64,000 nt of DNA from Gemmatimonadales bacterium (GTDB lineage: Bacteria > Gemmatimonadota > Gemmatimonadetes > Longimicrobiales > Gaopeijiaceae): positions 20,546 through 84,545 of the forward strand of contig REBS01000113.1 in NCBI GenBank assembly GCA_007692605.1, written 5' to 3'. The notes beneath the pieces are model-generated. The model was given only the letters and a program-made list of their open reading frames with translations, did not search any database and had not been told where the DNA came from. A program made the position numbers and the translations under genes. This document shows, one piece after another, positions 29,466 to 39,097 of the stretch (position 1 is the first letter of the stretch; every line of letters starts with the position of its first letter).

Positions 29466-30521
29466 TCAGCTCGTGCGTTCCCGTAGTCCAGGAAAGGCCA
29501 ATGCGGCATCTGCTCCCAGCTCCGGAGGAGCAACCCGCCCCGCGGAGAGGTGAAAGAGCCCGGCACGAGCGATCATCGCACCGTTGTCGAGAGAGAGGCG
29601 TGGCGACGCGCACAGGACCCGGCCCGCCGGCCCGAGCCGCTCCGACATCTCGGTCTTCAAACGCCGGTTCGCCGAGACCCCGCCTCCGAGAAGGACCCGA
29701 TCGACCCCCGCAAAGGCCGTCGCCCGCAGGGTCTTCGAGACCAGGGTATCCACGACCGCCGCCTGAAACCCGGCCGCCACATGCGCCCGTTCCGCGTCGA
29801 GCTGGCCGGCCGACTCCAGCTCCGCGACACGGATCGAGACCGCGGTCTTCAGCCCCGAAAAGGAGAAGTCGAAGTAGTCGGAGCTCTCGGGCTGCTGATT
29901 TCCCCGAAGCATCGGACGAGGGAAGCGGTATCGCGCCGGATCCCCATCGCGCGCCAGTCGCTCGATCTCGGGCCCGCCCGGGTAGGGGAGCCCCAGGAGC
30001 TTGGCGACCTTGTCAAAGGCTTCGCCGGCGGCATCGTCGCGGGTCCGTCCAAGCAGTCGGTAGTCCCCCCAGGCGCGGACATCGAGCAGGAGGGTGTGAC
30101 CGCCGGAAACGAGGAGTGCGACGAACGGAGGCTCGGCATCGGGATCCTCGAGTCGTGGGGCGAACAGGTGCCCCTCCATGTGATGCACATCGACGAGTGG
30201 TCGGTCGAGCGCGAACGAGACCGCCTTCGCCCAGCTCACGCCGACAAGGAGGGCCCCGATCAGGCCCGGCCCGGCGGTGACGGCGAGCGCGTCGAGATCG
30301 GACAGGGTGGCCCCGGCCTCGGCGAGCGCCGCGTCGACCACGTCGTCGAGCACCGCAAGGTGGGCTCGGGCGGCCAGTTCCGGCACGACCCCTCCCCAGA
30401 CCCGGTGGATGTCCTGAGACAGGATGACGTGCCCGAGAATTTCACCCTCGCCGGAGAGGACCGCGGCCGAGGTTTCGTCGCACGAGGTTTCGAGTCCGAG
30501 GATCATCGAGGTCGAGGTCAC
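29466..30521 (-). CDS. tsaD: tRNA N6-adenosine threonylcarbamoyltransferase TsaD
   Basis: MILGLETSCDETSAAVL; VHHMEGHLFAP; SGGHTLLL. Confidence 0.97.
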   Translation of the reverse strand: MTSTSMILGLETSCDETSAAVLSGEGEILGHVILSQDIHRVWGGVVPELAARAHLAVLDDVVDAALAEAGATLSDLDALAVTAGPGLIGALLVGVSWAKAVSFALDRPLVDVHHMEGHLFAPRLEDPDAEPPFVALLVSGGHTLLLDVRAWGDYRLLGRTRDDAAGEAFDKVAKLLGLPYPGGPEIERLARDGDPARYRFPRPMLRGNQQPESSDYFDFSFSGLKTAVSIRVAELESAGQLDAERAHVAAGFQAAVVDTLVSKTLRATAFAGVDRVLLGGGVSANRRLKTEMSERLGPAGRVLCASPRLSLDNGAMIARAGLFHLSAGRVAPPELGADAALAFPGLRERTS

Positions 30522-31510
30522 GACGCTCCGCCAGCCTCGCCATCCGGGACGTCCGGATCCTCCTCGTCTTCGCTGCGTCGGGTCAGGACCACCTCGTCCT
30601 CGTCGAGAGTGGCGCCGACCCAGTCGGGCAGCCCCCGGACCCGAAGTGGGAGTGTGACCTGCTCGCCGGGCTCCGGAAGTGCATCGGGATCGACCTCGAT
30701 CACGATCTCGAGCTGCGCGGCGTCGACGCGCTCGACCAGGGAGCGGGCCCCCGTCAGTCGCAGGACACCCGCGGCCGGGAGGCTCTCGAATTCATCGGCC
30801 AGCTCGGGGTCCGAGAGCACGTAGGGGACCTCCTCGACGATCCGCTCTTCGCTGTCCTCGATCCGCACGTCGACCTCGACCTGGGGCGGCTGGACCTGCA
30901 GGCCCTGAACGGCCGCGGAGTCCACGCGCAGCATCACGGTCCCGGTTTCGGTGATCGCCGAGAGGTCCAGGGGCCGAAAGCGGACCGAGTCCATCTCGGC
31001 AATCCGGCTTCGGGGCCCCGACACGCGGACCTCCTGGGCTGCCGGGAGTGGGGGGCCCGAGAGCGCCAGGCCCTCGGGAAGCTCGCTCTCGAGCGAGAAG
31101 GCCAGCGGAATCGACCGGCGCTCCACCGGCTCGAAGGTGAAGCGAACGGTCGACGGCTGGATGTCTTCGACCCCGACCCCCGGCCGATCCTGGACCCGCA
31201 CCCACTGGCTGCGCAGCACCACCGTGGTGTCGCCCGTGGTGACCTCGTCCATCGGGACCAGGATCGTCGGGCGACCCGTGCGGGAAAGGTCGCCGGCCGC
31301 ACCCTGGAGCGACACCGTGACCACTGCCGGTTGCGGGTCCCCGACCAGCACCCAATCGGGATCACTCAGGTCCACCCGCACCGGCACGTCCTCGAACTGG
31401 AAGCGGCCCGGTGCCTCCCACTGCACCGACAGCCACAGGAGGAGGGCTACCGCGAAGGCCGAGACCTTCAGCCGCACGTTGCGGGTGAAAAACCCCGAAA
31501 AGTTCGGCAA
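30518..31510 (-). CDS. YbbR-like (CdaR) domain protein
   Basis: Single N-terminal TM with KVSAFAVALLLWLSVQWE; repeated YbbR-like beta domains. Confidence 0.8.
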   Translation of the reverse strand: MPNFSGFFTRNVRLKVSAFAVALLLWLSVQWEAPGRFQFEDVPVRVDLSDPDWVLVGDPQPAVVTVSLQGAAGDLSRTGRPTILVPMDEVTTGDTTVVLRSQWVRVQDRPGVGVEDIQPSTVRFTFEPVERRSIPLAFSLESELPEGLALSGPPLPAAQEVRVSGPRSRIAEMDSVRFRPLDLSAITETGTVMLRVDSAAVQGLQVQPPQVEVDVRIEDSEERIVEEVPYVLSDPELADEFESLPAAGVLRLTGARSLVERVDAAQLEIVIEVDPDALPEPGEQVTLPLRVRGLPDWVGATLDEDEVVLTRRSEDEEDPDVPDGEAGGAS

Positions 31511-31514
31511 GGGA

Positions 31515-32084
31515 TCAGACCTCCCCGTCGAGCAGTCGACGAATGAAGTCGACGTACTGAGGCCGGTCCCACTCGGTGGCGCCCGCGACCTTCCGATAGA
31601 TCTGCCCGTCCCGACCGATCACGAAGGACTCGGGCAACGCCCGGGTCTGGTAGGCCCGCCGGATGCGGCCCTGCGGGTCGTGCAGGATCGGGAAGGTCAG
31701 CGACAGGGAGTCCGAAAACGCCCGGATGTCACCGCCGGGCATCCCGTCGACATCGCGTTGACCCACCCGAGCGTCGACACTGACCGCAACGATTTCGAAA
31801 TCCTCGCCCTCGAGTTCCTCGTAGAGCCGCTGCATCGAGGGCATCTCGTACCGGCAGGGGGGGCACCAGGTCGCCCAGATGTTCAGGAGCACGACCTGAC
31901 CCCGATAGTCGTCGAGCGAGGCCGGCTCCCCCTCGAGGGTGACCGCTTCGAAGTACGGGGCCTGCACCCCCGGACCCACGGCGTGTAGCCGATCCTGGTT
32001 CACCCACGCAAAGGTGATCACGGCCAGCGCGAGTGCGGCGGTGATGTAGTACGGCAGGTTGGAAGCCTTCGGGCGTTCACTCAT
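31515..32084 (-). CDS. TlpA/ResA-like thiol-disulfide oxidoreductase
   Basis: VVLLNIWATWCPPCRYEMPSMQRL; membrane anchored. Confidence 0.93.
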   Translation of the reverse strand: MSERPKASNLPYYITAALALAVITFAWVNQDRLHAVGPGVQAPYFEAVTLEGEPASLDDYRGQVVLLNIWATWCPPCRYEMPSMQRLYEELEGEDFEIVAVSVDARVGQRDVDGMPGGDIRAFSDSLSLTFPILHDPQGRIRRAYQTRALPESFVIGRDGQIYRKVAGATEWDRPQYVDFIRRLLDGEV

Positions 32085-32087
32085 CGG

Positions 32088-32942
32088 TCACTCGTCCTCT
32101 CCATCATCTTGAAAGACCCCCCTGGTCCCGACCTCGAGGTTCACCTCGCCACCCCGGGGGATGAGTTCGCCCGCGGCCGGGGTGGTCGCCAGCACCTCGC
32201 CCCGGCGGAACCCGAACTGGAACCGGGTCTCGACCTCGCCCACCGTGAGTCCAAGCTCCTCGAGCGCCTCCCGCGCCTCGTCCACCTGACGGCCCACGAG
32301 ATCGGGCAATTCCACCATCGGGGGACCCAGGGAGACCAGCAGGCGGACGTCGGAGGGGAGCGTCGCATGCGTGCCGACCTCGGGCTCGGTGGCGACCACT
32401 CGTCCCGCCGGATCGTCATGATCGATCGAATCGACGGCAACCTCGAAGCCCGTCGTCCTCAGGACGGTGACGGCTCGATCGACCCGAAGCCTCGTGACAT
32501 CGGGGATCGGCCGGCGTTCCGGACCGAGGCTGACCGTGATCTCCACCCGCCCCCCCTGAACCACGAACTGGCCCGGAAAGGGCGTCTGCCCGACCACCTG
32601 GCCTTCGGAGATCGTGGGGTGCCGGATCGAATCGACCCGACCCACCTCGAGATTTCGTGCGCGAAGGGCGTCGCTGGCTTCGGCCTCGCTCCCGCCTCTC
32701 AGGTCGGGCACCTCGAGGAGCGCCGCGACGGAATCCTCCTCGCCGGGAAAGGACACCTGGGTGGCGTAGAGATATCCGGTCGTCGTCCCCACGAGAAGGG
32801 TGACAAACGCCACCAGGAGAATCCGGCCGAGGGGCCACCCGCTGGAACGGGACCGGGCTGAGGACCGGGAATTTTTTCCGGCACCCTTCCCCCCGTTCTT
32901 CGAGCCCGCCCGGCGGCGGCGAAGTGACTTACCCAGATCCAT
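32088..32942 (-). CDS. Free-standing PASTA-domain membrane protein
   Basis: Basic N-terminus, one TM, three PASTA repeats (VPDLRGGSEAEASDAL..., IPDVTRLRVDRAVTVL..., LPDLVGRQVDEAREALEELGL...). Confidence 0.85.
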   Translation of the reverse strand: MDLGKSLRRRRAGSKNGGKGAGKNSRSSARSRSSGWPLGRILLVAFVTLLVGTTTGYLYATQVSFPGEEDSVAALLEVPDLRGGSEAEASDALRARNLEVGRVDSIRHPTISEGQVVGQTPFPGQFVVQGGRVEITVSLGPERRPIPDVTRLRVDRAVTVLRTTGFEVAVDSIDHDDPAGRVVATEPEVGTHATLPSDVRLLVSLGPPMVELPDLVGRQVDEAREALEELGLTVGEVETRFQFGFRRGEVLATTPAAGELIPRGGEVNLEVGTRGVFQDDGEDE

Positions 32943-32975
32943 GTTTCCCGTCTCTCCTTGGCCTTCGCGAGTTGC

Positions 32976-34301
32976 TCATCGTCGCCTGAGTCGGGCGGCG
33001 AATGCCCCATCGGTTTCCGTGCGGTGGGGAAGCGCCCGAAGAAACGCCCCATCCATCGCATCCCCCGGAGGCCGCTCTCCGGAATCCGGCGCCTCCTCCA
33101 GGATAAATTCGGGGTGCTCCCGCAGGAACACCTCGACCCGGTCCTCGTTCTCCTCCGGCTCCAGCGAACAGGTCGAGTAGAGAAGCAGTCCTCCCGACCG
33201 TACGGCCGTTGCCGCCCCCTCGAGGATCCGGTCCTGAACCCGGGCCATGACCTCGATGTCGCCGGGACCGAGCCTCCAGCGTGCGTCCGGATGCCGCGCC
33301 AGTGTACCGGTTCCCGTGCAGGGCGCGTCGACCAGGATCAGATCCCGGGGTCGAAGCGGCACCGACTCGGCCGCGGCGACCACCGAGGGGATCCGGGCAC
33401 GCAGCCGTCGCGAGGTCTCGCCGACCCGCGCCAGCCGCGGCGCGGAGCGGTCGAGCGCGACCACCCGGGCCCCTTCACTCCACAGCCCCATGGTCTTACC
33501 TCCCGGGGCCGCGCAGAGGTCCGCGGCCTCCAGTCCGCTCACCGGGCCCGCGTGCGCGACGACCCATGCCGCGGCGGGGTCCTGAACGATCGAGGGCAGC
33601 GCCCCCAGCGCCCGAAGGGGGTCGGTCCCCGCCTCGAGTCGCACCGTCCGGCTCCCCGGCGGACCCGGCCGGGCCTCGATCCCCACCCCGGCCAGACGCG
33701 AGACGGCGCTGGAGGTGGTCTCACCCCCGGCCATCAGTCGGAGATACAGCCCCGGGATCGTATTGTTGAACTCGACGAGCCGCCGAACCTCGTCGGGACC
33801 CCACCGTTCGACCCAGCGGTCGATCAGCCACCGCGGGTGCGACCCCCACGATGTCAGATATCCCCGGGGATCCTCGTCGAACGAGGGAAACCGCGCCTCG
33901 TCCGCGCCCTCCCGCCCCAGGGAGCGGAGCACCCCGTTGGTCATCCCGGCCAGCCCCTTCCCGGCGAGTGCCTGTACCTGGTCGACGGTCTCGGAGACGG
34001 CCGCATACCCCGGCACGCTTCCCATGTGGAAGAGCTGGTAGGCCCCCATCCGGAGGAGATTCGTGACCCCGGACCTCAGGCTCCCGAGTCCGTCGCGCAG
34101 ATGCAGGTCGAGCAGGTAGTCCAGGCGTCCGCGAAACCGGACCACCCCGTACGTCAGCTCCTGAACCCAGGGGCGGTCCTCGGGGGCCAGGGTCTCCAGC
34201 GAGGCCTCCCATGCCCGATCGAGCCTCCGGTTCCGGGAGACCTCTTCGAGGATCCGAAAGGCGACCTCGCGAGGCCCCCCCTTCTTCGTCGGGCGGTTCA
34301 G
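32976..34301 (-). CDS. rsmB: 16S rRNA m5C methyltransferase RsmB (NusB-like N-terminus + SAM MTase)
   Basis: Methyltransferase motifs DLCAAPGGKTMGL, LILVDAPCTGTGTLARHPDARW. Frame continues upstream of the track start with NRPTKKGGPREVAFRILEEVSRNRRLDRAWEASLETLAPEDRPWVQELTYG. Start placed at a candidate CTG (34301) overlapping the thiG stop; start uncertain. Confidence 0.85.
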   Translation of the reverse strand: MNRPTKKGGPREVAFRILEEVSRNRRLDRAWEASLETLAPEDRPWVQELTYGVVRFRGRLDYLLDLHLRDGLGSLRSGVTNLLRMGAYQLFHMGSVPGYAAVSETVDQVQALAGKGLAGMTNGVLRSLGREGADEARFPSFDEDPRGYLTSWGSHPRWLIDRWVERWGPDEVRRLVEFNNTIPGLYLRLMAGGETTSSAVSRLAGVGIEARPGPPGSRTVRLEAGTDPLRALGALPSIVQDPAAAWVVAHAGPVSGLEAADLCAAPGGKTMGLWSEGARVVALDRSAPRLARVGETSRRLRARIPSVVAAAESVPLRPRDLILVDAPCTGTGTLARHPDARWRLGPGDIEVMARVQDRILEGAATAVRSGGLLLYSTCSLEPEENEDRVEVFLREHPEFILEEAPDSGERPPGDAMDGAFLRALPHRTETDGAFAARLRRR

Positions 34302-35110
34302 TCGAGCATCCCGGTGGTGGGCGACGAGGGAACGGCCACCTCGCGACGAGGCATACGGCCCGCGAGCCAGGCCAGCCGGCCGGCGCGGGTGGCGAGACGC
34401 ATCGCGTCGGCCATCGCGATCGGGTCATCGGCCACGGCGACCGCGGTGTTCATGAGCAGGCCGTCGACCCCCTGCTCCATCGTCAGGCAGGCGTCCGAGG
34501 CGGTTCCCACTCCGGCGTCGACGATCACGGGCACCGAGAGGCGGGACTTGATCTCGCGGATGTAGAAGGGGTTGATCAGGCCGAGCCCGCTCCCGATCGG
34601 ACTGGCCAGCGGCATCACCGAGACGCATCCGGCGTCCTCGAGCCGGAGCGCCGAGATCAGATCGTCGTTGGTGTAGGCCATCACCTTGAAGCCCTCGTCG
34701 CACAGGACCTTCGCGGCCTCGAGCGTCGCCTGAACGTCGGGCAGGAGGGTCGCCTCGTCGCCGATCACCTCGAGCTTGATCCACTCGTTGAAGCCGGCGG
34801 CGCGGGCGAGCCGTGCGTACCGGATCGCCTCGTCGGCGGTGTAGCATCCCGCGGTGTTGGCGAGAAGGAAGAACTCGTCGGGGTCGAGATGATTCAGGAT
34901 CGCTTCGTCGCTCGACCGGTCCAGGTCGACGCGGCGCACCGCCACCGTCACCATCTCGGTGCCGCTGGCGCGCAGGGCGGCCATCATCGTCTCGTTGTCC
35001 CGGTACTTTCCGGTCCCGAGAATCAGGCGCGAGGTGAACTCGCGGCCTCCCATCTCGAGGGGGCGGTCGGTGCCGGCCAGTGGGGTTTCGGTCTGGGTGC
35101 GTTCACTCAT
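34298..35110 (-). CDS. thiG: Thiazole synthase ThiG
   Basis: SRLILGTGKYRDNETM...VIVDAGVGTASDACLTMEQGVDGLLMNTAVA. Confidence 0.95.
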   Translation of the reverse strand: MSERTQTETPLAGTDRPLEMGGREFTSRLILGTGKYRDNETMMAALRASGTEMVTVAVRRVDLDRSSDEAILNHLDPDEFFLLANTAGCYTADEAIRYARLARAAGFNEWIKLEVIGDEATLLPDVQATLEAAKVLCDEGFKVMAYTNDDLISALRLEDAGCVSVMPLASPIGSGLGLINPFYIREIKSRLSVPVIVDAGVGTASDACLTMEQGVDGLLMNTAVAVADDPIAMADAMRLATRAGRLAWLAGRMPRREVAVPSSPTTGMLD

Positions 35111-35170
35111 GACGTCGGTCGAGTCTCCTGTGGCAGTCGAGTACGGTCGAAAATCGGGTGCGGTGACGAA

Positions 35171-35404
35171 TCAGCCGCCACCGACGAAGTGGACGAGTTC
35201 GAGCTGGTCGCCCTCTGCGAGGGTGACCTCGGCGTGCGCCTCGCGGGGGACGATCTCGCGGTTGCGCTCGACCACCACGGTGCCGGGAACGAGCTCCAGC
35301 GCCTCGAGAAGGCCGGCGACCGTGAGTCCCTGTGGGAGCTCACGCTCGTCTCCATTCACGACCAGCGTCATCGTCCGGGCCGAGGGGTCGGTCTTCGAGC
35401 TCAT
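35171..35404 (-). CDS. thiS: Sulfur carrier protein ThiS
   Basis: Ubiquitin-like, C-terminal ...[10 protein letters not shown]; directly upstream of thiG. Confidence 0.9.
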   Translation of the reverse strand: MSSKTDPSARTMTLVVNGDERELPQGLTVAGLLEALELVPGTVVVERNREIVPREAHAEVTLAEGDQLELVHFVGGG

Positions 35405-36060
35405 CGGAGGTCCTCCCTTGAATCGGTTTCGAGCGCAGTCAGGTACCGGTCCAGCGCGTGGGCGGGATCCGGCGCGCCCCAGATGCCGCGGATCACCGCG
35501 ACCCCGTGGGCTCCGGCACTCCGAAGCTCGCCCACCCGCTCCGGCGTCACGCCGCCCACTGCGAGGAGCGGGATCCCTTGGGCCCCGGCCAGGCGCTCCA
35601 CCCGTCCGGGGCCGGCCGGTTCGCGTCCGGGGTGCGACCCGGAGCGGTAGATCGTGCCCACCATAAGGTAGTCGAGATCCTCCCCCGTCGTCTCCCCCTC
35701 ACCGTGGATCGACTGTCCGAGGAGGACCTCGTCGCCGAGCATTGCCCGGGCCTCGGCCGGGGGGAGGCTCCGTCCTCCCAGATGGACGCCGGGGGCCGAT
35801 CGCCCACCTCCGGACACCGACCGCCGCAGCGCCAGCGCGACGTCGACGCGGTCGTTCACCATCAGCTGCGCGCCCGAGGCATCGGCCAGATCGGCGAGTG
35901 CGACCCCCAGGTCATGGAGGTGCCTGCCCGATGTCCGGGGGCCCCGGAGGTGAAAGGCGAGTCGACTCCCGCCCCGTGCCAGCAGAGCCGCAGCCCGTCG
36001 GGCGAGCCCCTCATCGGCCAGCAGCTCGTCGTTCGTGAGCAGGTGAAGGCGCGGAATCAT
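35401..36060 (-). CDS. Thiamine phosphate synthase / TenI-family protein
   Basis: [10 protein letters not shown]...[16 protein letters not shown]...LLGQSIHG...[17 protein letters not shown]...[18 protein letters not shown]-barrel ThiE/TenI family. Confidence 0.85.
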   Translation of the reverse strand: MIPRLHLLTNDELLADEGLARRAAALLARGGSRLAFHLRGPRTSGRHLHDLGVALADLADASGAQLMVNDRVDVALALRRSVSGGGRSAPGVHLGGRSLPPAEARAMLGDEVLLGQSIHGEGETTGEDLDYLMVGTIYRSGSHPGREPAGPGRVERLAGAQGIPLLAVGGVTPERVGELRSAGAHGVAVIRGIWGAPDPAHALDRYLTALETDSREDLR

Positions 36061-36071
36061 GGCGGGTCCGG

Positions 36072-37016
36072 TCAGTCGAAGCGGTCCCCGACACTCGGCC
36101 CGCCCCCTCGCAGCCAGTCGGCGCTCTTCATCCGCCGCTTGCCCGGAGGCTGGACCTCGACGAGGCGGAGCGCGCCCTCGCCGGCCGCCACCACGAGCCC
36201 GACCTCGGGATCGGCGCCCAGGACGGTGCCCGGCGGGGCCGCGGGACCGGACTCCCCCTGCTCGTCGACGACCCGGGGCTGAAAGAGTTTCACGGGCTCA
36301 CCGGCGAGGGTGGACCAGGCACCGGGGACCCTATCCATCCCGCGGATGAGGTTCGCCACCTCCCGGGCGGGGCCCGACCAGTCGATCCGGGCCGTCTGTC
36401 GGTCGATCTTCGGCGCCAGCGTCGCCCGCTCGTGATCCTGTTCGCGCGGCTCGAGCAAGCCGACCTCGAGCAGCGCCAGCGCCTCGAGCAGCGCCTCGGC
36501 GCCCAGCTCGGCCAGACGCAGATAGACGCCGGTCGCCGTGTCCCGGGGCTCGATCGGAAGGCGCCGCTGCAGGAGCACCGGGCCCTCGTCCATCCCCTCG
36601 GTCATCTGCATGACCGAGATCCCCGTCTCCGTCAGCCCCCGGATCAGCGCCCAGTTCACCGGGGCCGCGCCCCGCAGCTCCGGAAGCAGCGAGGCGTGCA
36701 CGTTGACCGAGCCGTGCGTGGGGAGCTCCAGGACGCGGGGCACGAGGATATGCCCGTACGCCACGACGACCGAGAGATCGGGAGCGAGCGCCGCCAGCTC
36801 GGCGACGAAGGCGTCTCCCCGGGGACGCTCAGGGGTCAGGACTGGAAGCCCTTCGGCCTCGGCGACCCTTTTTACGGGCGACGCCCTCAGCTTCCGTCCG
36901 CGCCCCGCCGGTCGATCGGGCTGGGTGATCACACCAACCACCTGGAATCCCTCTCCCGTCAGCGCCCGCAGCGACGGCACCGCGAAGTCCGGAGTCCCCC
37001 AGAAGACGATCCTCAC
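36072..37016 (-). CDS. fmt: Methionyl-tRNA formyltransferase
   Basis: MRIVFWGTPDFAVPSLRAL; HGSVNVHASLLPELRGAAPVNWALI. Confidence 0.97.
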   Translation of the reverse strand: MRIVFWGTPDFAVPSLRALTGEGFQVVGVITQPDRPAGRGRKLRASPVKRVAEAEGLPVLTPERPRGDAFVAELAALAPDLSVVVAYGHILVPRVLELPTHGSVNVHASLLPELRGAAPVNWALIRGLTETGISVMQMTEGMDEGPVLLQRRLPIEPRDTATGVYLRLAELGAEALLEALALLEVGLLEPREQDHERATLAPKIDRQTARIDWSGPAREVANLIRGMDRVPGAWSTLAGEPVKLFQPRVVDEQGESGPAAPPGTVLGADPEVGLVVAAGEGALRLVEVQPPGKRRMKSADWLRGGGPSVGDRFD

Positions 37017-37528
37017 CCCGGGGCCTCCTCGGCCTGGAGCTTCCGGTACTTCTTGAGGAGCATCCGGCGCTTCAGCGCCGAGAGATGATCGATGAAGAGC
37101 ACTCCTTCGAGATGGTCCACCTCGTGCTGCAGTGCACGGGCGAAGAGCCCCTCGGCCTCGACCTCGATTGGCTCCCCTTCGGGATCAAATCCCTCGAGCC
37201 GAACCCGGGCGGGCCGCCGCACGACCTCGGTGACCCCGGGAATGCTGAGACACCCCTCGGGCTCCTTCTCGGTCTCGTCGGAGCTCTCGACGATGCGGGG
37301 ATTGATCAGGGCGACGCGCCCCTCCTCTCCGCCGGCGCTCACATCGACCACGAGCACCTGCCGCGAGATTCCGATCTGGGGTGCGGCGAGTCCCGCGCCC
37401 TCCTCGTAGACCATGGTCTGAAACATGTCGTCGACGAGCCGACGCAACTCGTCGTCGAAGGTATCGACCGGTGCTGCGGATTCCCGCAGCACCGGATCGC
37501 CGAGATATCGAAGTTCGCGGATCGCCAT
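37013..37528 (-). CDS. def: Peptide deformylase
   Basis: GAGLAAPQIG, EGCLSIPG, LQHEVDHLEGVLF motifs. Confidence 0.97.
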   Translation of the reverse strand: MAIRELRYLGDPVLRESAAPVDTFDDELRRLVDDMFQTMVYEEGAGLAAPQIGISRQVLVVDVSAGGEEGRVALINPRIVESSDETEKEPEGCLSIPGVTEVVRRPARVRLEGFDPEGEPIEVEAEGLFARALQHEVDHLEGVLFIDHLSALKRRMLLKKYRKLQAEEAPG

Positions 37529-37533
37529 CGTGC

Positions 37534-37875
37534 TCAGCTGTCCCGGGTCTCGAACTCGTCTTCGACCTTGCGGGCCACCTTCGAGCGTTCGACCACCATC
37601 CGGGTGTTCTCGCCCGTCTTGATGGTGATCCGGTCCTCGCTCAGGTGGACGATCGAGCCGATCACTCCCCCGACGGTGACCACCTCGTCCCCCTTGCGCA
37701 GCGCCTGGATCATCTCGCGGTGACGCTCCTGCTCCTTCCTCTGGGGACGGATCAGGAGCCAGTAGAAGATCGCGAAGATCAATGCGATCTGAACGAGAAT
37801 GACGGTCATGCCGCCCCCACCCTCGGCGGGGGCCATCAGAAGTCCGGAAACCGGTGAAATCACCTTGTGCTCCAT
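37534..37875 (-). CDS. yajC: Preprotein translocase subunit YajC
   Basis: FAIFYWLLIRPQRKEQERHREMIQALRKGDEVVTVGGVIGSI. Confidence 0.93.
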   Translation of the reverse strand: MEHKVISPVSGLLMAPAEGGGGMTVILVQIALIFAIFYWLLIRPQRKEQERHREMIQALRKGDEVVTVGGVIGSIVHLSEDRITIKTGENTRMVVERSKVARKVEDEFETRDS

Positions 37876-37933
37876 GGTTTGTAGTCAGGTCGCCGGGCCC
37901 CTGCCCGGTCGAGGGTGTCGCCGCGCTCGTCGC

Positions 37934-39097
37934 TCATGTCGCTCGTCGGGCTCGCGCCGCCCGATACCGCTCCAGCCAGTCGGAACTCCACGCCGTGAAG
38001 CTCCCCTCGTCGATCCGCCGGCGCGACTCCTCGGCGATCCGATGGAGGAACCGGATATTGTGCATGGAAATCAGTCGATGGGCAAAGGCCTCGCCCGCCA
38101 CGACCATGTGTCGCAGGTACGCCCGGTCGAAGCGGGAGCAGGCGTAGCAGTCGCAGCTCGAATCGAGGGGGCGCGTCGATCCGCGATGGCGCGCCGCCTT
38201 CATATTCACCTGTCCGTCATCGAGGGTCCAGGCGGTCCCGTGTCGGGCGTTGCGAGTGGGCGCCACGCAGTCGAACAGATCGCAGCCGCGCGCGATCGCC
38301 TCGAGCAGATCGTCGGGATAGCCGACACCCATCAGGTAGCGGGGCCGGTCCGCGGGCAGCTCCGGATCGAGCACCTCGAGCGTCTCCCACATCTTCGGCT
38401 TCGGCTCGCCCACCGAGAGCCCCCCGATCGCGACGCCGTCCCAGTCCCCCAGGGCCAGCACCGCCCTGGCGTGTTCCCGACGCAGGTCGGGGTAGACGTT
38501 CCCCTGCACGATCGGGAAAAGGCTCTGTTCGGGGAGGTCGATCTCGGCGATCCGACCCATCTCGTCGAAGTGAGCCCGGCAGCGCTCCAGCCAGCGCAGG
38601 GTCCGCTCGTTGGCGCGGGCGGCCACTGCCCGCTCGCACCCCCCGGGAGGACACTCGTCGAAGGCCATGATGACATCGGCCCCCAGCGTCCGCTGGATCT
38701 CGATCACGGACTCGGGAGTGAACTCGTGCGTCGAGCCGTCGATGTGGCTCTGAAAGATGACCCCGTCGTCGTGAATCTCGCGGATGTCCGAGAGCGAGAA
38801 GACCTGGAAGCCCCCCGAGTCGGTCAGGATCGGTCCGTCCCAGCGCATGAAGGCGTGCAGGCCGCCGAGCTCGCTCACCTCGAGGTGACCGGGTCGCAGG
38901 TAGAGGTGATAGGTGTTCGCGAGAATCATCGTGGAGCCGATCTGGGCGACTTCTTCGGGCGAGAGGGTCTTGACCGCCCCGAGAGTCCCGACGGGCATGA
39001 ACGCCGGCGTCTCGACGGGACCGTGCGGGGTCCGGAAGGTGCCCTTTCGGGCGGAGCCCTCGGTGGCCTCGAGCGCGAACGAGAAGGATCGGCTCAT
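37934..39097 (-). CDS. tgt: Queuine tRNA-ribosyltransferase
   Basis: Start [14 protein letters not shown] at 39097; PVGTLGAVKTLSPEE, DSGGFQVFSL, RYLMGVGYP, CDCYACSRFDRAYLRHM zinc site. Confidence 0.97.
   Translation of the reverse strand: MSRSFSFALEATEGSARKGTFRTPHGPVETPAFMPVGTLGAVKTLSPEEVAQIGSTMILANTYHLYLRPGHLEVSELGGLHAFMRWDGPILTDSGGFQVFSLSDIREIHDDGVIFQSHIDGSTHEFTPESVIEIQRTLGADVIMAFDECPPGGCERAVAARANERTLRWLERCRAHFDEMGRIAEIDLPEQSLFPIVQGNVYPDLRREHARAVLALGDWDGVAIGGLSVGEPKPKMWETLEVLDPELPADRPRYLMGVGYPDDLLEAIARGCDLFDCVAPTRNARHGTAWTLDDGQVNMKAARHRGSTRPLDSSCDCYACSRFDRAYLRHMVVAGEAFAHRLISMHNIRFLHRIAEESRRRIDEGSFTAWSSDWLERYRAARARRAT

Noticed and set aside
36061-37016. TPP riboswitch for the thi genes
   Set aside because: No thi-box-like conserved segments seen upstream of the thiE/tenI gene; it lies inside a dense operon.
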